Below are positions 6,364 to 15,088 of a stretch of DNA of 64,000 nucleotides, one piece after another (within the stretch, counting starts at the first letter, position 1; each line of letters starts with the position of its first letter). The notes beneath the pieces were generated by a model. The model saw only the letters and a program-made list of their open reading frames with translations. It ran no database searches and was not told where the DNA came from. The translations under genes and the position numbers were made by a program. This stretch comes from Glutamicibacter nicotianae (GTDB taxonomy: Bacteria > Actinomycetota > Actinomycetes > Actinomycetales > Micrococcaceae). The stretch spans positions 62,001 to 126,000 of the forward strand of contig NZ_BJNE01000005.1 of NCBI RefSeq assembly GCF_006539525.1, read 5' to 3'.

Positions 6364-8847
6364 CTAAGCTAGGTTCAGCAGCTGGTTGGCCGAGCGCAGC
6401 ACGCGTGGGCCGGAGAGGGCTTCGGGGTCCAGGCCGCGTTCTGTGCTGATGGTGAAGCGGGTGCTTTCCCCTGGCAACAAGGTGACCAGGCCCTGGTCCA
6501 CGCGGGCCTGGGGATCCAGCTTGTCGGCGAGCACCACCAGGTCCCGGACCAGGTTGGCCGCGGTGACCGTGAGCACCAGTCCCCCGGGGGTGGTGTCCAC
6601 CGTCGTGGACAGTTCAGGCGCGGCCAGCTCGGTGTCCCGGGCTTCGGCGTAGAACCACAGTCCGCGGGTCTCGCCCAGCGAGGCGCAGAGCAGCTCGGCG
6701 GCGGCCTTGCCGGCGGTGCCCAGCTGGGCAGGGATTGGCAGGCGCAGGGTGCCGCGCGGCGGCACGCTCACGGATTCCACGGCGTGCTCCAGCACCTCGC
6801 CGGTGTAGCCGCGGCGCGACAAGTCCAGCTCCCCGGCCCAGGTTTCGCCGGTGTCGTTGCCCAGCACGACTTCCAGCCCTTGATTCTGCGGCACCACGGT
6901 GATGGTGCGCGGGGCGAAGGCGTTGCGGATCGCGTGGAAGAGCGGTTTTTCCACCCCGTCGCCGTCAATGGCGGCCCAGGAGGTCACCGGCCAGCAGTCG
7001 TTCAGCTGCCACACGATAGCCCCGGAGTTGTGCGGGGCCAGCGAGCGGAAGTGCTCCAGCGCGCAGGAGATCGCATTGGCCTGGTTCAGTTGCATCGCCC
7101 AGTGCCAGTCCTCCATCGTCTCGGGCATCGGATAGTGGGCCATCAGCCCGACGGTCAGCTTCGCGTTGCCTTCCATCGCCTTCTGGTGCACGACCATGCC
7201 CGGGGATTCAGGGGTCAGCGGGCTGTCGGAGATGGAGCGGGTCAGCGTGGACCAGGCGGCCGGACCCTGCCAGCCGAATTCAGCGACGAAGCGCGGGGTG
7301 TAGCTGCGGTATTCGGGCCAGTCGCGCTGGTTCCACAAATCCCAGATGTGCATGGTGCCGTGCTCTTCGGCGTTCGGGTGCTCGCCGTGCGGGCTGAAGG
7401 GGCTGCCCGGAGAGTAGTGAACCGTGGCGGCCAGTTCGGCCACGATCTGCGGCAGCAGCTCGTGGTAGTAGGCCCCGCCCCAGGACTTGCCGTCCAGGAA
7501 GCGCTTCCAGTCCCAGTCCTCGTAGCCCCAGAGGTTCTCGTTGTTTCCGCAGAACATGGCCAGCGACGCATGGTGCGCCAGCCGTGCCACGTTGTCCCGG
7601 GCCTCGGCGATGACCTCGCCGCGCAGCGGCTCCTCCTCCGCATAGGCGGCGCAGGCGAACAGGAAGTCCTGCCAGCTGAGCAATCCCAGTTCATCGCAGG
7701 CGGCGAAGAAGTCATCGGACTCGTAGATGCCGCCGCCCCAGACGCGGATCAGGTTCAGTCCTGCGGCCTTGGCCTGCTCCAGCCGGGCGCGGTAGCGGTC
7801 GGCTCCGATGCGCACAGGGAAGGCGTCATCGGGGATCCAGTTGGCGCCCTTGACGTACACCGGCTGCTCGTTGACCAGCAGCTGGAAGGGGGTGCCCGCC
7901 TCATCCGGGGTGCTGTCCCAGCGCACGGTGCGGAACCCGACCCGGCGTTCGGCGCAGTCCAGCAACGCTTCGCCGGCGCGCAGGAACACCTGCACGTCGT
8001 ACAGCGGCTGCTCGCCGTAGCCGGCAGGCCACCAGGTGTCGACCTTGTCCAGTTCCAGGACCAGGTCGGGGAAGCTTCCGTTGGCCGCAACCGGCACGGA
8101 CGCCTGGGCGCCGTCGGCGGCAACTACCAGCTCCAGCCCCTCCACCGGTGCCGGCACATCCAGGGTTCCGCACACGCTGATCCGTCCGCCGTCCCCGGCC
8201 GGCTCGGCCTGGACCAGCACCTGCTCCAGCCGGGCGGTGGACCAGGAGACCAGGTTGACCGGCTTCCAGATTCCGCTGGTCGCGGTCTTGATGCCCCAGT
8301 CCCAGCCGAAGCTGCAGGCCGATTTGCGGATCGCGTCGTAGGGCAGCGGGTAGGGGCGCGGGCGCATCCCGAGGATCTGGGATTGCTCGTTCGCGTATTT
8401 CACCGGGCTGCTGAAGTCGACCACCAGCTCGTTTTCTCCGCGGTGCAGCAGTCCGGTGACGTCGACGCGGTAGCTGCGGTGCTGGTTGGCTGCCGAGAGG
8501 ATCGGTGCGCCGTTCAGGCTCACCTGCGCCACGGTGTCCAGGCCGTCGAATTCAAGTTCGTGGTACTCGGCCGCTTCCAGTTCTTCGGCGCTGAGCGCGA
8601 AGCTGGTGCGGTAGCTGAAGTCGCTCAGGCCAATCCAGGACTGCAAGGCTTCGTTGTCATCCAGGTAGGGGTCCTCGATCAGTCCGGCGCGCAGCAGGTC
8701 CAGGTGGATGACCCCTGGCACCTGGGCGGGGATGCTCGCGGCGGCGATCTGCTCCGGGACCGGCCCGGCGGTGGCCTTAGCGGTCCATCCGGTGTGCAGC
8801 GCGGTGCGGGTCAGCGCGGTGGCGATGGCGTCTTGGGTTTCAGGCAT
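6364..8847 (-). CDS. Beta-mannosidase, glycoside hydrolase family 2
   Basis: Removes beta-linked mannose from imported manno-oligosaccharides in the cytoplasm (no signal peptide). The 827-aa protein has a GH2 jelly-roll sugar-binding domain (about 1-200, with PAQVPGVIHLDLLRAGLIEDP and the usual SFGWDWG), an Ig-like domain, then a TIM barrel from about 320. The acid/base Glu sits in FCGNNENLWG (E437) and the nucleophile in FVAEFGWQG (E523). VNEQPVYVKGANWIPDD is the typical barrel entry. The length fits the 800-900 aa of bacterial beta-mannosidases. It lies between the ABC permease and kinase genes in the mannan operon. Confidence 0.95.
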   Translation of the reverse strand: MPETQDAIATALTRTALHTGWTAKATAGPVPEQIAAASIPAQVPGVIHLDLLRAGLIEDPYLDDNEALQSWIGLSDFSYRTSFALSAEELEAAEYHELEFDGLDTVAQVSLNGAPILSAANQHRSYRVDVTGLLHRGENELVVDFSSPVKYANEQSQILGMRPRPYPLPYDAIRKSACSFGWDWGIKTATSGIWKPVNLVSWSTARLEQVLVQAEPAGDGGRISVCGTLDVPAPVEGLELVVAADGAQASVPVAANGSFPDLVLELDKVDTWWPAGYGEQPLYDVQVFLRAGEALLDCAERRVGFRTVRWDSTPDEAGTPFQLLVNEQPVYVKGANWIPDDAFPVRIGADRYRARLEQAKAAGLNLIRVWGGGIYESDDFFAACDELGLLSWQDFLFACAAYAEEEPLRGEVIAEARDNVARLAHHASLAMFCGNNENLWGYEDWDWKRFLDGKSWGGAYYHELLPQIVAELAATVHYSPGSPFSPHGEHPNAEEHGTMHIWDLWNQRDWPEYRSYTPRFVAEFGWQGPAAWSTLTRSISDSPLTPESPGMVVHQKAMEGNAKLTVGLMAHYPMPETMEDWHWAMQLNQANAISCALEHFRSLAPHNSGAIVWQLNDCWPVTSWAAIDGDGVEKPLFHAIRNAFAPRTITVVPQNQGLEVVLGNDTGETWAGELDLSRRGYTGEVLEHAVESVSVPPRGTLRLPIPAQLGTAGKAAAELLCASLGETRGLWFYAEARDTELAAPELSTTVDTTPGGLVLTVTAANLVRDLVVLADKLDPQARVDQGLVTLLPGESTRFTISTERGLDPEALSGPRVLRSANQLLNLA

Positions 8848-8904
8848 GGGAATTATGCTCCGTTTCTAGAATTCTGTCGGGTCGCGAGGGATCGTGCTGG
8901 CGGC

Positions 8905-9723
8905 CTACTTGACCGCGCCGGCCACCAGGCCGCGGTAGATCCAGCGCTGCAGGAAGATGAAGGCGATCAGGGTCGGCAGGATGACCAGGATGGTGCCGGC
9001 GGAGATGACCTCCCACTGGGCGCCGAAGGGCCCCTTGAAGTTGAACAGCGAGGTGGAGATCATGCCCTCCGACGGCAGGTAAAGGAAGGGCAGGTAGAAC
9101 TCGTTGTAGATCGCGATGCCCTTGATGATGATCACGGTGGCGATGGCCGGCTTGAGCAGGGGCAGGATGATCTTCCAGTAGATCGTCCAGTAGTTGGCCC
9201 CATCCAGCCGGGCCGCCTCGTCCAGCGAGGTGGGGATGCTGGCCATGAACTGCAGGAAGATGAAGATCGCGATGATATCCGTGCCGAGGAACAGCAGCAC
9301 CAGCGCCGAGCGCGTGTTGAACAGGCCCATGCTGGAGATCAGCTGGAACGTGGCCACCTGGCTGGTGACCGAGGGGATCAGGCTGGCTACCAGGAACAGG
9401 CCCATGACCAGCTTCTTTCCGCGGAAGTTGAAGCGGTCGATCGCGTAGGCGGTCATCGTGCCGATCAGGATCGTGCCGGCCAGGGAGATCGCCAGGATGA
9501 CGGTCGTGTTGATGAATCCTTCGACCATGCCGCCCTGCTCGAATGCGGTGGCGAAGTTATCGAAGTTCAGCCAGTTCTGCGGCGAGGTCAGCGGTCCGGT
9601 GCTGGCGTATTCGCTGCTGGACTTGAAGCTGGCCAGCAGCACTACCGACAGCGGCAGCAGCACCGCCACGGCGGCGGCGACCAGGGAAAGGTACTTCAGG
9701 GTGGTGGGGGCCAGTTTTTTCAC
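8905..9723 (-). CDS. ABC sugar transporter permease, MalG/ThuG type
   Basis: A 272-aa inner-membrane subunit with six predicted helices. DEAARLDGANYWTIYWKIIL is the EAA loop that contacts the ATPase and marks binding-protein-dependent permeases of the CUT1 family. The start is GTG at 9723 within a GTGA overlap with the upstream permease gene, so the two are coupled. It acts with the adjacent permease and binding protein to import manno-oligosaccharides (inferred from beta-mannosidase immediately downstream). No ATPase gene is in the operon, as is common where a shared MsmK/MsiK-type ATPase energises several CUT1 importers. Confidence 0.93.
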   Translation of the reverse strand: MKKLAPTTLKYLSLVAAAVAVLLPLSVVLLASFKSSSEYASTGPLTSPQNWLNFDNFATAFEQGGMVEGFINTTVILAISLAGTILIGTMTAYAIDRFNFRGKKLVMGLFLVASLIPSVTSQVATFQLISSMGLFNTRSALVLLFLGTDIIAIFIFLQFMASIPTSLDEAARLDGANYWTIYWKIILPLLKPAIATVIIIKGIAIYNEFYLPFLYLPSEGMISTSLFNFKGPFGAQWEVISAGTILVILPTLIAFIFLQRWIYRGLVAGAVK

Positions 9724-10691
9724 GACAGGTCAACCTTTTCGTCGGGGAATACCTTGCGCTGCACCCAGGTCACGAGCAGGACGATGATCAGCAGGATCAC
9801 GGCCATCGCCGAGGCCAGGCCGACGGATCGATAGGTGAAGGCGGTTTGCAAGGTTTGGATCACGAACGTCGCGGTGCCGTTGGCCCCGCCGGTCATGATG
9901 AACGGTATTTCGAAGACGGACAGCGCTCCGGAGATCGCGAGGATGAACGACAGCCCGATGATGCGGCGGATGCCCGGGAAGATGATGTACCTGAATTGGT
10001 GCCAGGGCCCCGCGCCGTCGATCTTCGCGGCTTCGTAGAGCTCAGCCGGGATGGACTGAATGGCGCCGAGGAACAGGATGAAGTTCAGGCCCGTGTACCG
10101 CCAGACCGAGGTCGTGGCCAGCGAATAGTTGGCAATCGACGCGTCGCCCAGCCATTGGGGCGGCTCGGTCACGCCGAACCAGGACAGCACGGTGTCCAGC
10201 GTGCCATCGGGCTGGAAGAGGTAGAGGAAGACGAAGCCGATGGCCACGCCGTTGATGAGGTAGGGGAAGAAGATGACGCCGCGGAAGAAGTTGGAGAACC
10301 GGGTGTTGAAGCTGAGGATTACCGCGAAGTACAGGGCCAGGGCCATCTGGACGAAGGACGCGGCGAAGTAGTAGATGCTCACGCCGAAGACGCCGAAGAT
10401 GCGCGGGTTGGTGAACACCTCCTGGTAGTTCTCGAAGCCGACCCAATCCCCGACAGGACCCAGGCCGTTCCAATCCGTGAAGGAATACCAGATCATGTTG
10501 ACGGCCGGGACATAGGTCAGCAACAGCAGCAGTCCCACGCCCAGCGCCAGGAAAAGGTACGGGGTGAGCGAGAAGCCGGGCTTCTTGCGGTTGGGCCCTG
10601 GCTTGGAAGCCTTCGCTCGCGGGCCGGCGAGCGAGGCCGGCGTGGCGGCCTCGGGCTGGGCCTGATGCGAGTCTGTCGGTGAGACGGTCAT
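9720..10691 (-). CDS. ABC sugar transporter permease, MalF/ThuF type
   Basis: A 323-aa permease partner. A cytoplasmic Pro/Ala/Lys-rich tail of about 45 residues precedes the first helix (SLTPYLFLALGVGLLLLLTY); the EAA loop is YEAAKIDGAGPWHQFRYIIF. An upstream in-frame ATG at 10787 would overlap the binding-protein gene and add a low-complexity Arg/Pro stretch; the ATG at 10691 has an AGGAGAAG ribosome site at proper distance and is chosen. The stop overlaps the next permease start. With 8905-9723 it forms the CUT1 channel of the mannan operon. Confidence 0.93.
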   Translation of the reverse strand: MTVSPTDSHQAQPEAATPASLAGPRAKASKPGPNRKKPGFSLTPYLFLALGVGLLLLLTYVPAVNMIWYSFTDWNGLGPVGDWVGFENYQEVFTNPRIFGVFGVSIYYFAASFVQMALALYFAVILSFNTRFSNFFRGVIFFPYLINGVAIGFVFLYLFQPDGTLDTVLSWFGVTEPPQWLGDASIANYSLATTSVWRYTGLNFILFLGAIQSIPAELYEAAKIDGAGPWHQFRYIIFPGIRRIIGLSFILAISGALSVFEIPFIMTGGANGTATFVIQTLQTAFTYRSVGLASAMAVILLIIVLLVTWVQRKVFPDEKVDLS

Positions 10692-10750
10692 GGTTCTTCT
10701 CCTGGGTGGGGCGGGCCGGCTATGGAACCGGCCCGCCTGCGACGGTGATG

Positions 10751-12073
10751 CTACTTGCTGGACAGGTCGTTGACTGCTTGTCCCCAAGCCTCGTTCAACC
10801 CGGCGAAGACCGAGTCCTTGTCGCCCTCAGCCTGGCCGCGGGCCACGTCGATCAGCTTCTGCCGATAGATGTTGCCCCAGACATCGACCTGCGCCTTGTC
10901 CGCGGTGTCGCTGAACAGCGATTCCTCGCCTTCAGGGGCAGGGCTCAGTTCCAGCAGTTCAACGCCGTTGGATTCCAGGTCGTCCAGGTTGGCAGGAAGC
11001 TCGTCGGCGGTGACCGCGGAGATCATGCCCTCGTCCTGGGTGAATCCGGAATCTTCGAGCAGGAAGTCAATCCACGCGCGGGAGGCGGCCTGGTTCTCGG
11101 AGTTCTTGTTGATGCCCAGGTAGTAGTCGCCGGCAATCGTCGCGGCCTGCTTGCCATCCACGCTGGCCGGGTAGGCCATGAAGCCCACGTTCTCAACGTC
11201 CGCTCCGGCGTCCTTGGCCGATGCCTCAAGCTGGCCCAGCGCCCAGGAACCGAGCACCATGGTGGCGATCTTGCCCTGGGCGAAGTCGGTCTTGGAGCGT
11301 TCCCAGTTGGTGGTCAGCGGATCAGGTTCGGTCAGGCCCTCGGCAACCACGTTGTAGAGCATCGAATCGAGCGAGTAGATGTCGGTGCCCTCGGTCCACG
11401 GGGCTGCGCTGTGGGACATCTCGGTCTGCGCATCCGGGTTCATGGTCACTGCGCCAACGATGTTGGTCCACTGGCCGCCCAGAGGCCAGCCGTCCTTGTA
11501 GTTGGTGTACAGCGGAATGGCGTCGGTCTTGTCCTTGACCAGTTTCAGGTCGGCAATGAATTCGTCTTCGGTTTTCGGCAGGTCAGTGATGCCGGCTTCC
11601 TTGAATACTTCCTTGTTGTAGACGACGCCGTTGGCATTGCCGCCCAGAGCCAATCCGTATTGCTGGCCGCCCACCGACTTGGCCGACAGGAAGCGGTAGG
11701 TGTCTTCCATCTCAGCCGTGGTGCCCAGGGAAGTGAAGAAATCCGCGTACTGCGACTGCGGAACGCCATTGGGAATCAGCAGGACATCGCCGTACCCGTT
11801 GGGGGTGCTCATGCGGGTCTTGACGTCGTCCTCGTAGTTGGTGATGGCTTCGATTTCCACATTGACGTCCGGGTATTCCTTCTGGAATTCGGCGACGTAC
11901 TTGTCCCACGTGCCGGACTGCTCCAAGTCGGTGCGGTTGGTCAGGAAGGTGATGTCGCCGGCGGCTTCGCCGTCGGTCGAGGGTGCCTCGGCTCCATTGG
12001 AACCGCAGGATGTCAGTGCGAGACCGGCGATTGCCAGGGCGGCAATTCCTGCCAGTGCATTGCGACGGGCCAT
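10751..12073 (-). CDS. Extracellular sugar-binding lipoprotein (ABC family 1)
   Basis: A 440-aa solute-binding protein. It has an N-terminal signal peptide (RRNALAGIAALAIAGLALTS) followed by a lipobox whose cysteine would be lipidated (LTSC, Cys about 23), a Ser/Ala/Asp-rich spacer, then the type-1 extracellular binding fold; ERSKTDFAQGKIATMVLGSW is a motif of that family. The in-frame ATG at 12103 is rejected because AGGAGAG lies just ahead of the ATG at 12073. It is the first gene of the leftward mannan operon, so its promoter lies in the regulated gap upstream. The ligand is inferred to be manno-oligosaccharide. Confidence 0.92.
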   Translation of the reverse strand: MARRNALAGIAALAIAGLALTSCGSNGAEAPSTDGEAAGDITFLTNRTDLEQSGTWDKYVAEFQKEYPDVNVEIEAITNYEDDVKTRMSTPNGYGDVLLIPNGVPQSQYADFFTSLGTTAEMEDTYRFLSAKSVGGQQYGLALGGNANGVVYNKEVFKEAGITDLPKTEDEFIADLKLVKDKTDAIPLYTNYKDGWPLGGQWTNIVGAVTMNPDAQTEMSHSAAPWTEGTDIYSLDSMLYNVVAEGLTEPDPLTTNWERSKTDFAQGKIATMVLGSWALGQLEASAKDAGADVENVGFMAYPASVDGKQAATIAGDYYLGINKNSENQAASRAWIDFLLEDSGFTQDEGMISAVTADELPANLDDLESNGVELLELSPAPEGEESLFSDTADKAQVDVWGNIYRQKLIDVARGQAEGDKDSVFAGLNEAWGQAVNDLSSK

Positions 12074-12235
12074 TTCAACTCTCCTTTGAACTAAAGCGAC
12101 CACCAGTGCGAGTGTCGGTGGTTCTGCAGAATGGGGGGTCTTGCGTTCAGCGTTGCGTGCCTTGCTTGGGCTGGGATACAGCCTACGTCACATTTTCCGC
12201 TTCAGGCAACAGTCCATGACAACGCTGTCTAAATC

Positions 12236-12249
12236 TGTCCAGCAGGACA
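12236..12249. promoter_or_regulatory. Operator-like palindrome TGTCC-AGCA-GGACA
   Basis: A perfect 5+4+5 inverted repeat in the gap between the binding-protein gene and LacI gene 1. Its half-site TGTCC also recurs as a phased array upstream of the mannanase gene. Confidence 0.55.
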
Positions 12250-12309
12250 TTTGAGCCCATAAATTGATACTGACTAGCAATTATCTGTAAATTTGCATCA
12301 GCGCGAGGG

Positions 12310-12322
12310 TAGACAATGTCTA
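12310..12322. promoter_or_regulatory. Operator-like palindrome TAGACA-A-TGTCTA
   Basis: A perfect 6+1+6 inverted repeat 51 nt upstream of the LacI gene 1 ATG, placed where it could allow autoregulation as well as control of the divergent transporter operon. Confidence 0.5.
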
Positions 12323-12373
12323 TTTAAATGTCCTACGTTGTCATTGCTACTCCCCGAGCCTGAGAGGACGAGA

Positions 12374-13378
12374 ATGTCGATCCGCCAACGTGCCACCCTC
12401 GATGATGTGGCCAGGCTGGCCCATGTCAGCCCAAAGACCGTCTCCCGGGTTTTCTCCCAGCGCCATCTGGTTTCCCCGGCAACCGCCGAAGCGGTGCTGG
12501 CCGCCGCCAAGCGGTTGAAATTCCGCCCGAACACCGTGGCGCGCAACCTGAGAGGCGGTGCCTCGAACACCGTCGGATTCGTGATCGGCGAGCTGCTCAA
12601 TCCGTTCTATTCCACTGTGGCCACCGGGCTTGAACGCGTGCTGGCGGATAACGGGAAGACGCTGATCGTGGCCAGCACCGACGACACCGCCGAAGGCGAG
12701 GAACGCGTCGCCGACACCCTGCTGGCCCAACGCGTCGCCGCCCTGCTCATGGTCCCGGTGGGCGAAGACCAGTCCTATCTGGAAGGCGAACGCCAGCTTG
12801 GCTGCCCGGTGATTTCCATCGACCGCCCGGCCCGCAATCTCGTGGCCGACTCGGTAGTCCTGGAGAATCGGACCGGCGCATTTTCCGCCACCCGCTCGCT
12901 CATGGCCCGCGGACACCGCAAGATCGCCTATATCTGCAACCCGGCAGCCGTCTATACCCAAGCCGAACGCATCCAGGGCTACCGGGAGGCGATTGCTTCC
13001 GGGGGCCGCGCGGAACCCACGCCATGGGAACGGCTGCTGGATGACCCCGCCGCCAATCCCGCCGCAGTAGTCGCAGACCTGCTGGCCATGGACGATGCAC
13101 CCACGGCGATCATTGCCGGAAACAACCGCATGTGCATCGGCGCCCTGCAGGTGCTCGACTCGCTGGAGCACCCGCCAGCCTTGATCGGCTTCGACGACTT
13201 CGACACGGCAGACATCCTGGGGGTCAGCGTGGTGAGCCACGATGCGGTGGACATGGGCCGGCAGGCCGCCGAGCTGGCCTTGGAACGGATCATGGATCCC
13301 ACCGGCTTCACCCGGCAAATCATCATCCCCACCAAACTCATCCACCGTGGCAGCGGGGAACACCCGCCCTACGCCTAG
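12374..13378 (+). CDS. LacI-family regulator 1 of mannan utilisation
   Basis: A 334-aa repressor: a LacI helix-turn-helix at residues 7-30 (ATLDDVARLAHVSPKTVSRV), the hinge helix (RPNTVARNLRGGASNTVG), then a periplasmic-binding-protein-like sugar-sensing domain (residues 60-330). ATG 12374 is preferred over an in-frame ATG at 12293, because the extra residues lack family similarity and the true N-terminus matches its paralogue. It is divergent from the transporter operon and upstream of the mannanase, so it is the likely local regulator, with mannose or mannobiose as possible effector. It is about 80% identical by eye to the regulator at 15089-16096. Confidence 0.93.
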   Translation: MSIRQRATLDDVARLAHVSPKTVSRVFSQRHLVSPATAEAVLAAAKRLKFRPNTVARNLRGGASNTVGFVIGELLNPFYSTVATGLERVLADNGKTLIVASTDDTAEGEERVADTLLAQRVAALLMVPVGEDQSYLEGERQLGCPVISIDRPARNLVADSVVLENRTGAFSATRSLMARGHRKIAYICNPAAVYTQAERIQGYREAIASGGRAEPTPWERLLDDPAANPAAVVADLLAMDDAPTAIIAGNNRMCIGALQVLDSLEHPPALIGFDDFDTADILGVSVVSHDAVDMGRQAAELALERIMDPTGFTRQIIIPTKLIHRGSGEHPPYA

Positions 13379-13423
13379 ACTCTTCCTTCCCGCAGCGGGC
13401 GCGGGATCAACTGCGAACTGCGA

Positions 13424-13481
13424 TGTCCTGAAATGTCCATTTTTGTCCCTAAACCTGTCCAAGCAGAAGGCCGGAAATGTC
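13424..13481. promoter_or_regulatory. Phased TGTCC repeats upstream of mannanase
   Basis: TGTCC begins at 13424, 13434, 13444 and 13456, with TGTC again at 13478. The 10, 10 and 12 bp steps place the copies on nearly the same helix face, as in an array of protein-binding half-sites. The same pentamer and spacing occur in the control region at 12226-12333. Confidence 0.55.
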
Positions 13482-13644
13482 TTGTGGACCATCAGAACCG
13501 GCCATAGACTCGGTTCTCATCCGAGGCGCTGGGACCTCGGATCTTCACCGTGCATCCACTCGCCTGCGGAGCTGATATTCCGCGGATCCACTTTTTCCGA
13601 ATTCATGTTGCCGCGCCTTGATGCGCGATGCAGGAAGGACAATC

Positions 13645-14892
13645 ATGATCGCACGCACTCTGGCCGCCACAGCCATGGCAGCCTTGGCCCTGGGGTCCCT
13701 GGCGACCGTCGCGCAGGCCGATACAGGTACCGGATTCCACGTTGATTCCGGCAAGATCTACGATGCCAACGGGCAGCAATTCATTCCGCAGGGCGTCAAC
13801 ATCCCCTACGCCTGGTACCAGGATGAAACCCAATCCTTCGCCGATGCCCGGGCCGCTGGCGCCAACGCGGTGCGCGTAGTGCTCAGCGGCGGACGCTGGG
13901 GCGCCACCAGCACCTCCGAGGTCACCGAGGTCATCAACCTGTGCAAGGAGAACCAGCTGGTCTGCATCCTGGAAGACCACGACACCACCGGCTACGGCGA
14001 AGATTCCGCGGCCACCCCGCTGTCTTCCTCGGTGAACTTCTGGAAAGGCGTCTCGTCGGCAATCAAGGGCCAAGAAGACTACGTCATGGTCAATATCGGC
14101 AATGAACCCTACGGCAACTCGGGATACTCGTCCTGGGCTTCCGATACAGTCGATGCCATCGGACAGCTGCGGTCAGCCGGAATCGAGAACACCCTGGTCG
14201 TGGATGGACCCAACTGGGGCCAGGACTGGTCCTACACGATGCGGGATAACGCATCAACAGTCGCTGCCGCGGATGACAACCTCGTCTTCGACGTCCACAT
14301 GTATGGTGTGTTCGATTCAGCCTCCGCGGTGACCTCGTACCTCGATTCATTCACCAGCCAGAACTTGGCCATCATGGTCGGCGAGTTCGCCAACCACCAC
14401 ACCTCGGGCACCCCGGACGCGGATACCATCCTCTCCTACACCCGCAACCAGGGCATCGGCATGCTCGGCTGGTCGTGGTCCGGCAACGGTGGCGCGGATG
14501 CACCGCTGGACATGGTCGAAGACTTCGACGCGTCAAGGCTCACCAGCTGGGGACAGCGTTTCATCAACGGCAACGACGGGCTCAAGGCACGTTCACCCCA
14601 GATCGCCAGCGTCTACACCTCCGGCGGCGGCAGCGACCGGGGAACCGCCCCCAACGGATACCCTTACTGCAGCTCCAGCGCCTCCGATCCTGACGGCGAC
14701 GGCTGGGGCTGGGAGAACTCCGCTTCCTGCGTCGTCGCGGACGGCAATGCGGACGGCAATGCGGACGGCACCGGGGACGGGAACGAGGACGCGACAGCGC
14801 CCAACGGATACCCTTACTGCAGCTCCAGCGCCTCCGATCCTGACGGCGACGGCTGGGGCTGGGAGAACTCGGCCTCCTGCGTGGTGCGTTGA
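13645..14892 (+). CDS. Secreted endo-beta-1,4-mannanase, GH5, with two C-terminal carbohydrate-binding repeats
   Basis: Cuts beta-mannan outside the cell. A signal peptide spans about residues 1-30 (AATAMAALALGSLATVAQA). The GH5 barrel covers about 35-330: acid/base Glu154 in VNIGNEPYGN and nucleophile Glu247 in IMVGEFANHH, with the mannanase-like GVNIPYAWYQ near the start. Two copies of a 28-residue module (NGYPYCSSSASDPDGDGWGW continuing ENSASCVV), resembling CBM10-type Cys/Trp modules, close the protein, separated by an Asp-Gly-Asn-Ala repeat linker. ATG 13645 follows AGGAAGGA and starts the signal peptide directly; the in-frame ATG at 13618 is rejected. It is flanked by two LacI genes. 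Confidence 0.93.
   Translation: MIARTLAATAMAALALGSLATVAQADTGTGFHVDSGKIYDANGQQFIPQGVNIPYAWYQDETQSFADARAAGANAVRVVLSGGRWGATSTSEVTEVINLCKENQLVCILEDHDTTGYGEDSAATPLSSSVNFWKGVSSAIKGQEDYVMVNIGNEPYGNSGYSSWASDTVDAIGQLRSAGIENTLVVDGPNWGQDWSYTMRDNASTVAAADDNLVFDVHMYGVFDSASAVTSYLDSFTSQNLAIMVGEFANHHTSGTPDADTILSYTRNQGIGMLGWSWSGNGGADAPLDMVEDFDASRLTSWGQRFINGNDGLKARSPQIASVYTSGGGSDRGTAPNGYPYCSSSASDPDGDGWGWENSASCVVADGNADGNADGTGDGNEDATAPNGYPYCSSSASDPDGDGWGWENSASCVVR
14650..14720 (+). repeat. Carbohydrate-binding module repeat, copy 1
   Basis: Seventy-one bases identical to 14800-14870 (offset exactly 150). It encodes the first GWGWEN module of the mannanase. Identity at silent positions points to recent duplication or homogenisation. 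Confidence 0.9.
14737..14772 (+). repeat. 12-bp tandem repeats encoding linker
   Basis: Three consecutive units of GCGGACGGCAAT (third ends ACC) encode Ala-Asp-Gly-Asn repeats in the linker between the two binding modules. Such a tract can vary in copy number by slippage. Confidence 0.8.
14800..14870 (+). repeat. Carbohydrate-binding module repeat, copy 2
   Basis: Exact partner of 14650-14720, encoding the C-terminal GWGWEN module that ends the mannanase. Confidence 0.9.
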
Positions 14893-14939
14893 GCTGAGGC
14901 AGCTCGCCGTTTCGGCAGAAACTGACTAGCAGGATTTGC

Positions 14940-14990
14940 GGCTGGCCGGTGCATTTGTGAATTTTCCGATGCACCGGCCAGCCGTTGTTC
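14940..14990 (+). terminator. Rho-independent terminator after mannanase
   Basis: GGCTGGCCGGTGCAT at 14940-14954 pairs with its exact complement at 14969-14983 (15-bp stem, 14-nt loop), followed by a modest GTTGTT tail. It lies 48 nt after the mannanase stop. Confidence 0.8.
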
Positions 14991-15088
14991 CGTGCCCGGT
15001 ACCAGCAGTGCGGAATATAAGATGGCCGTAGTGGTGTTCACTGCACGCCACCTTCCAGATGCCGATGCCGGAACCGGGACAACTCAGT

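Larger units (their letters stand above)
12074..12373. promoter_or_regulatory. Divergent control region of mannan operon and LacI gene 1
   Basis: About 300 nt without a gene, AT-richer than its flanks. It holds TGTCT at 12226 and TGTCC at 12236 (10 bp apart), with TGTCC forming an inverted repeat with GGACA at 12245-12249. Further in are TAGACAATGTCTA, a perfect palindrome at 12310-12322, and TGTCT/TGTCC at 12317 and 12329. TGACAACG at 12217 is mirrored by CGTTGTCA at 12336. GGACATTT (12245) and AAATGTCC (12326) are also mirrored. This is consistent with several binding sites for the LacI-type proteins encoded here. Confidence 0.6.

Noticed and set aside
6784-9834. Very long open frame (over 1000 codons) on the plus strand opposite beta-mannosidase and the permease.
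   Set aside because: It is the antisense of genes with clear catalytic motifs. Its translation is rich in Arg/Gly/Gln with no domain, as expected from high third-position GC.
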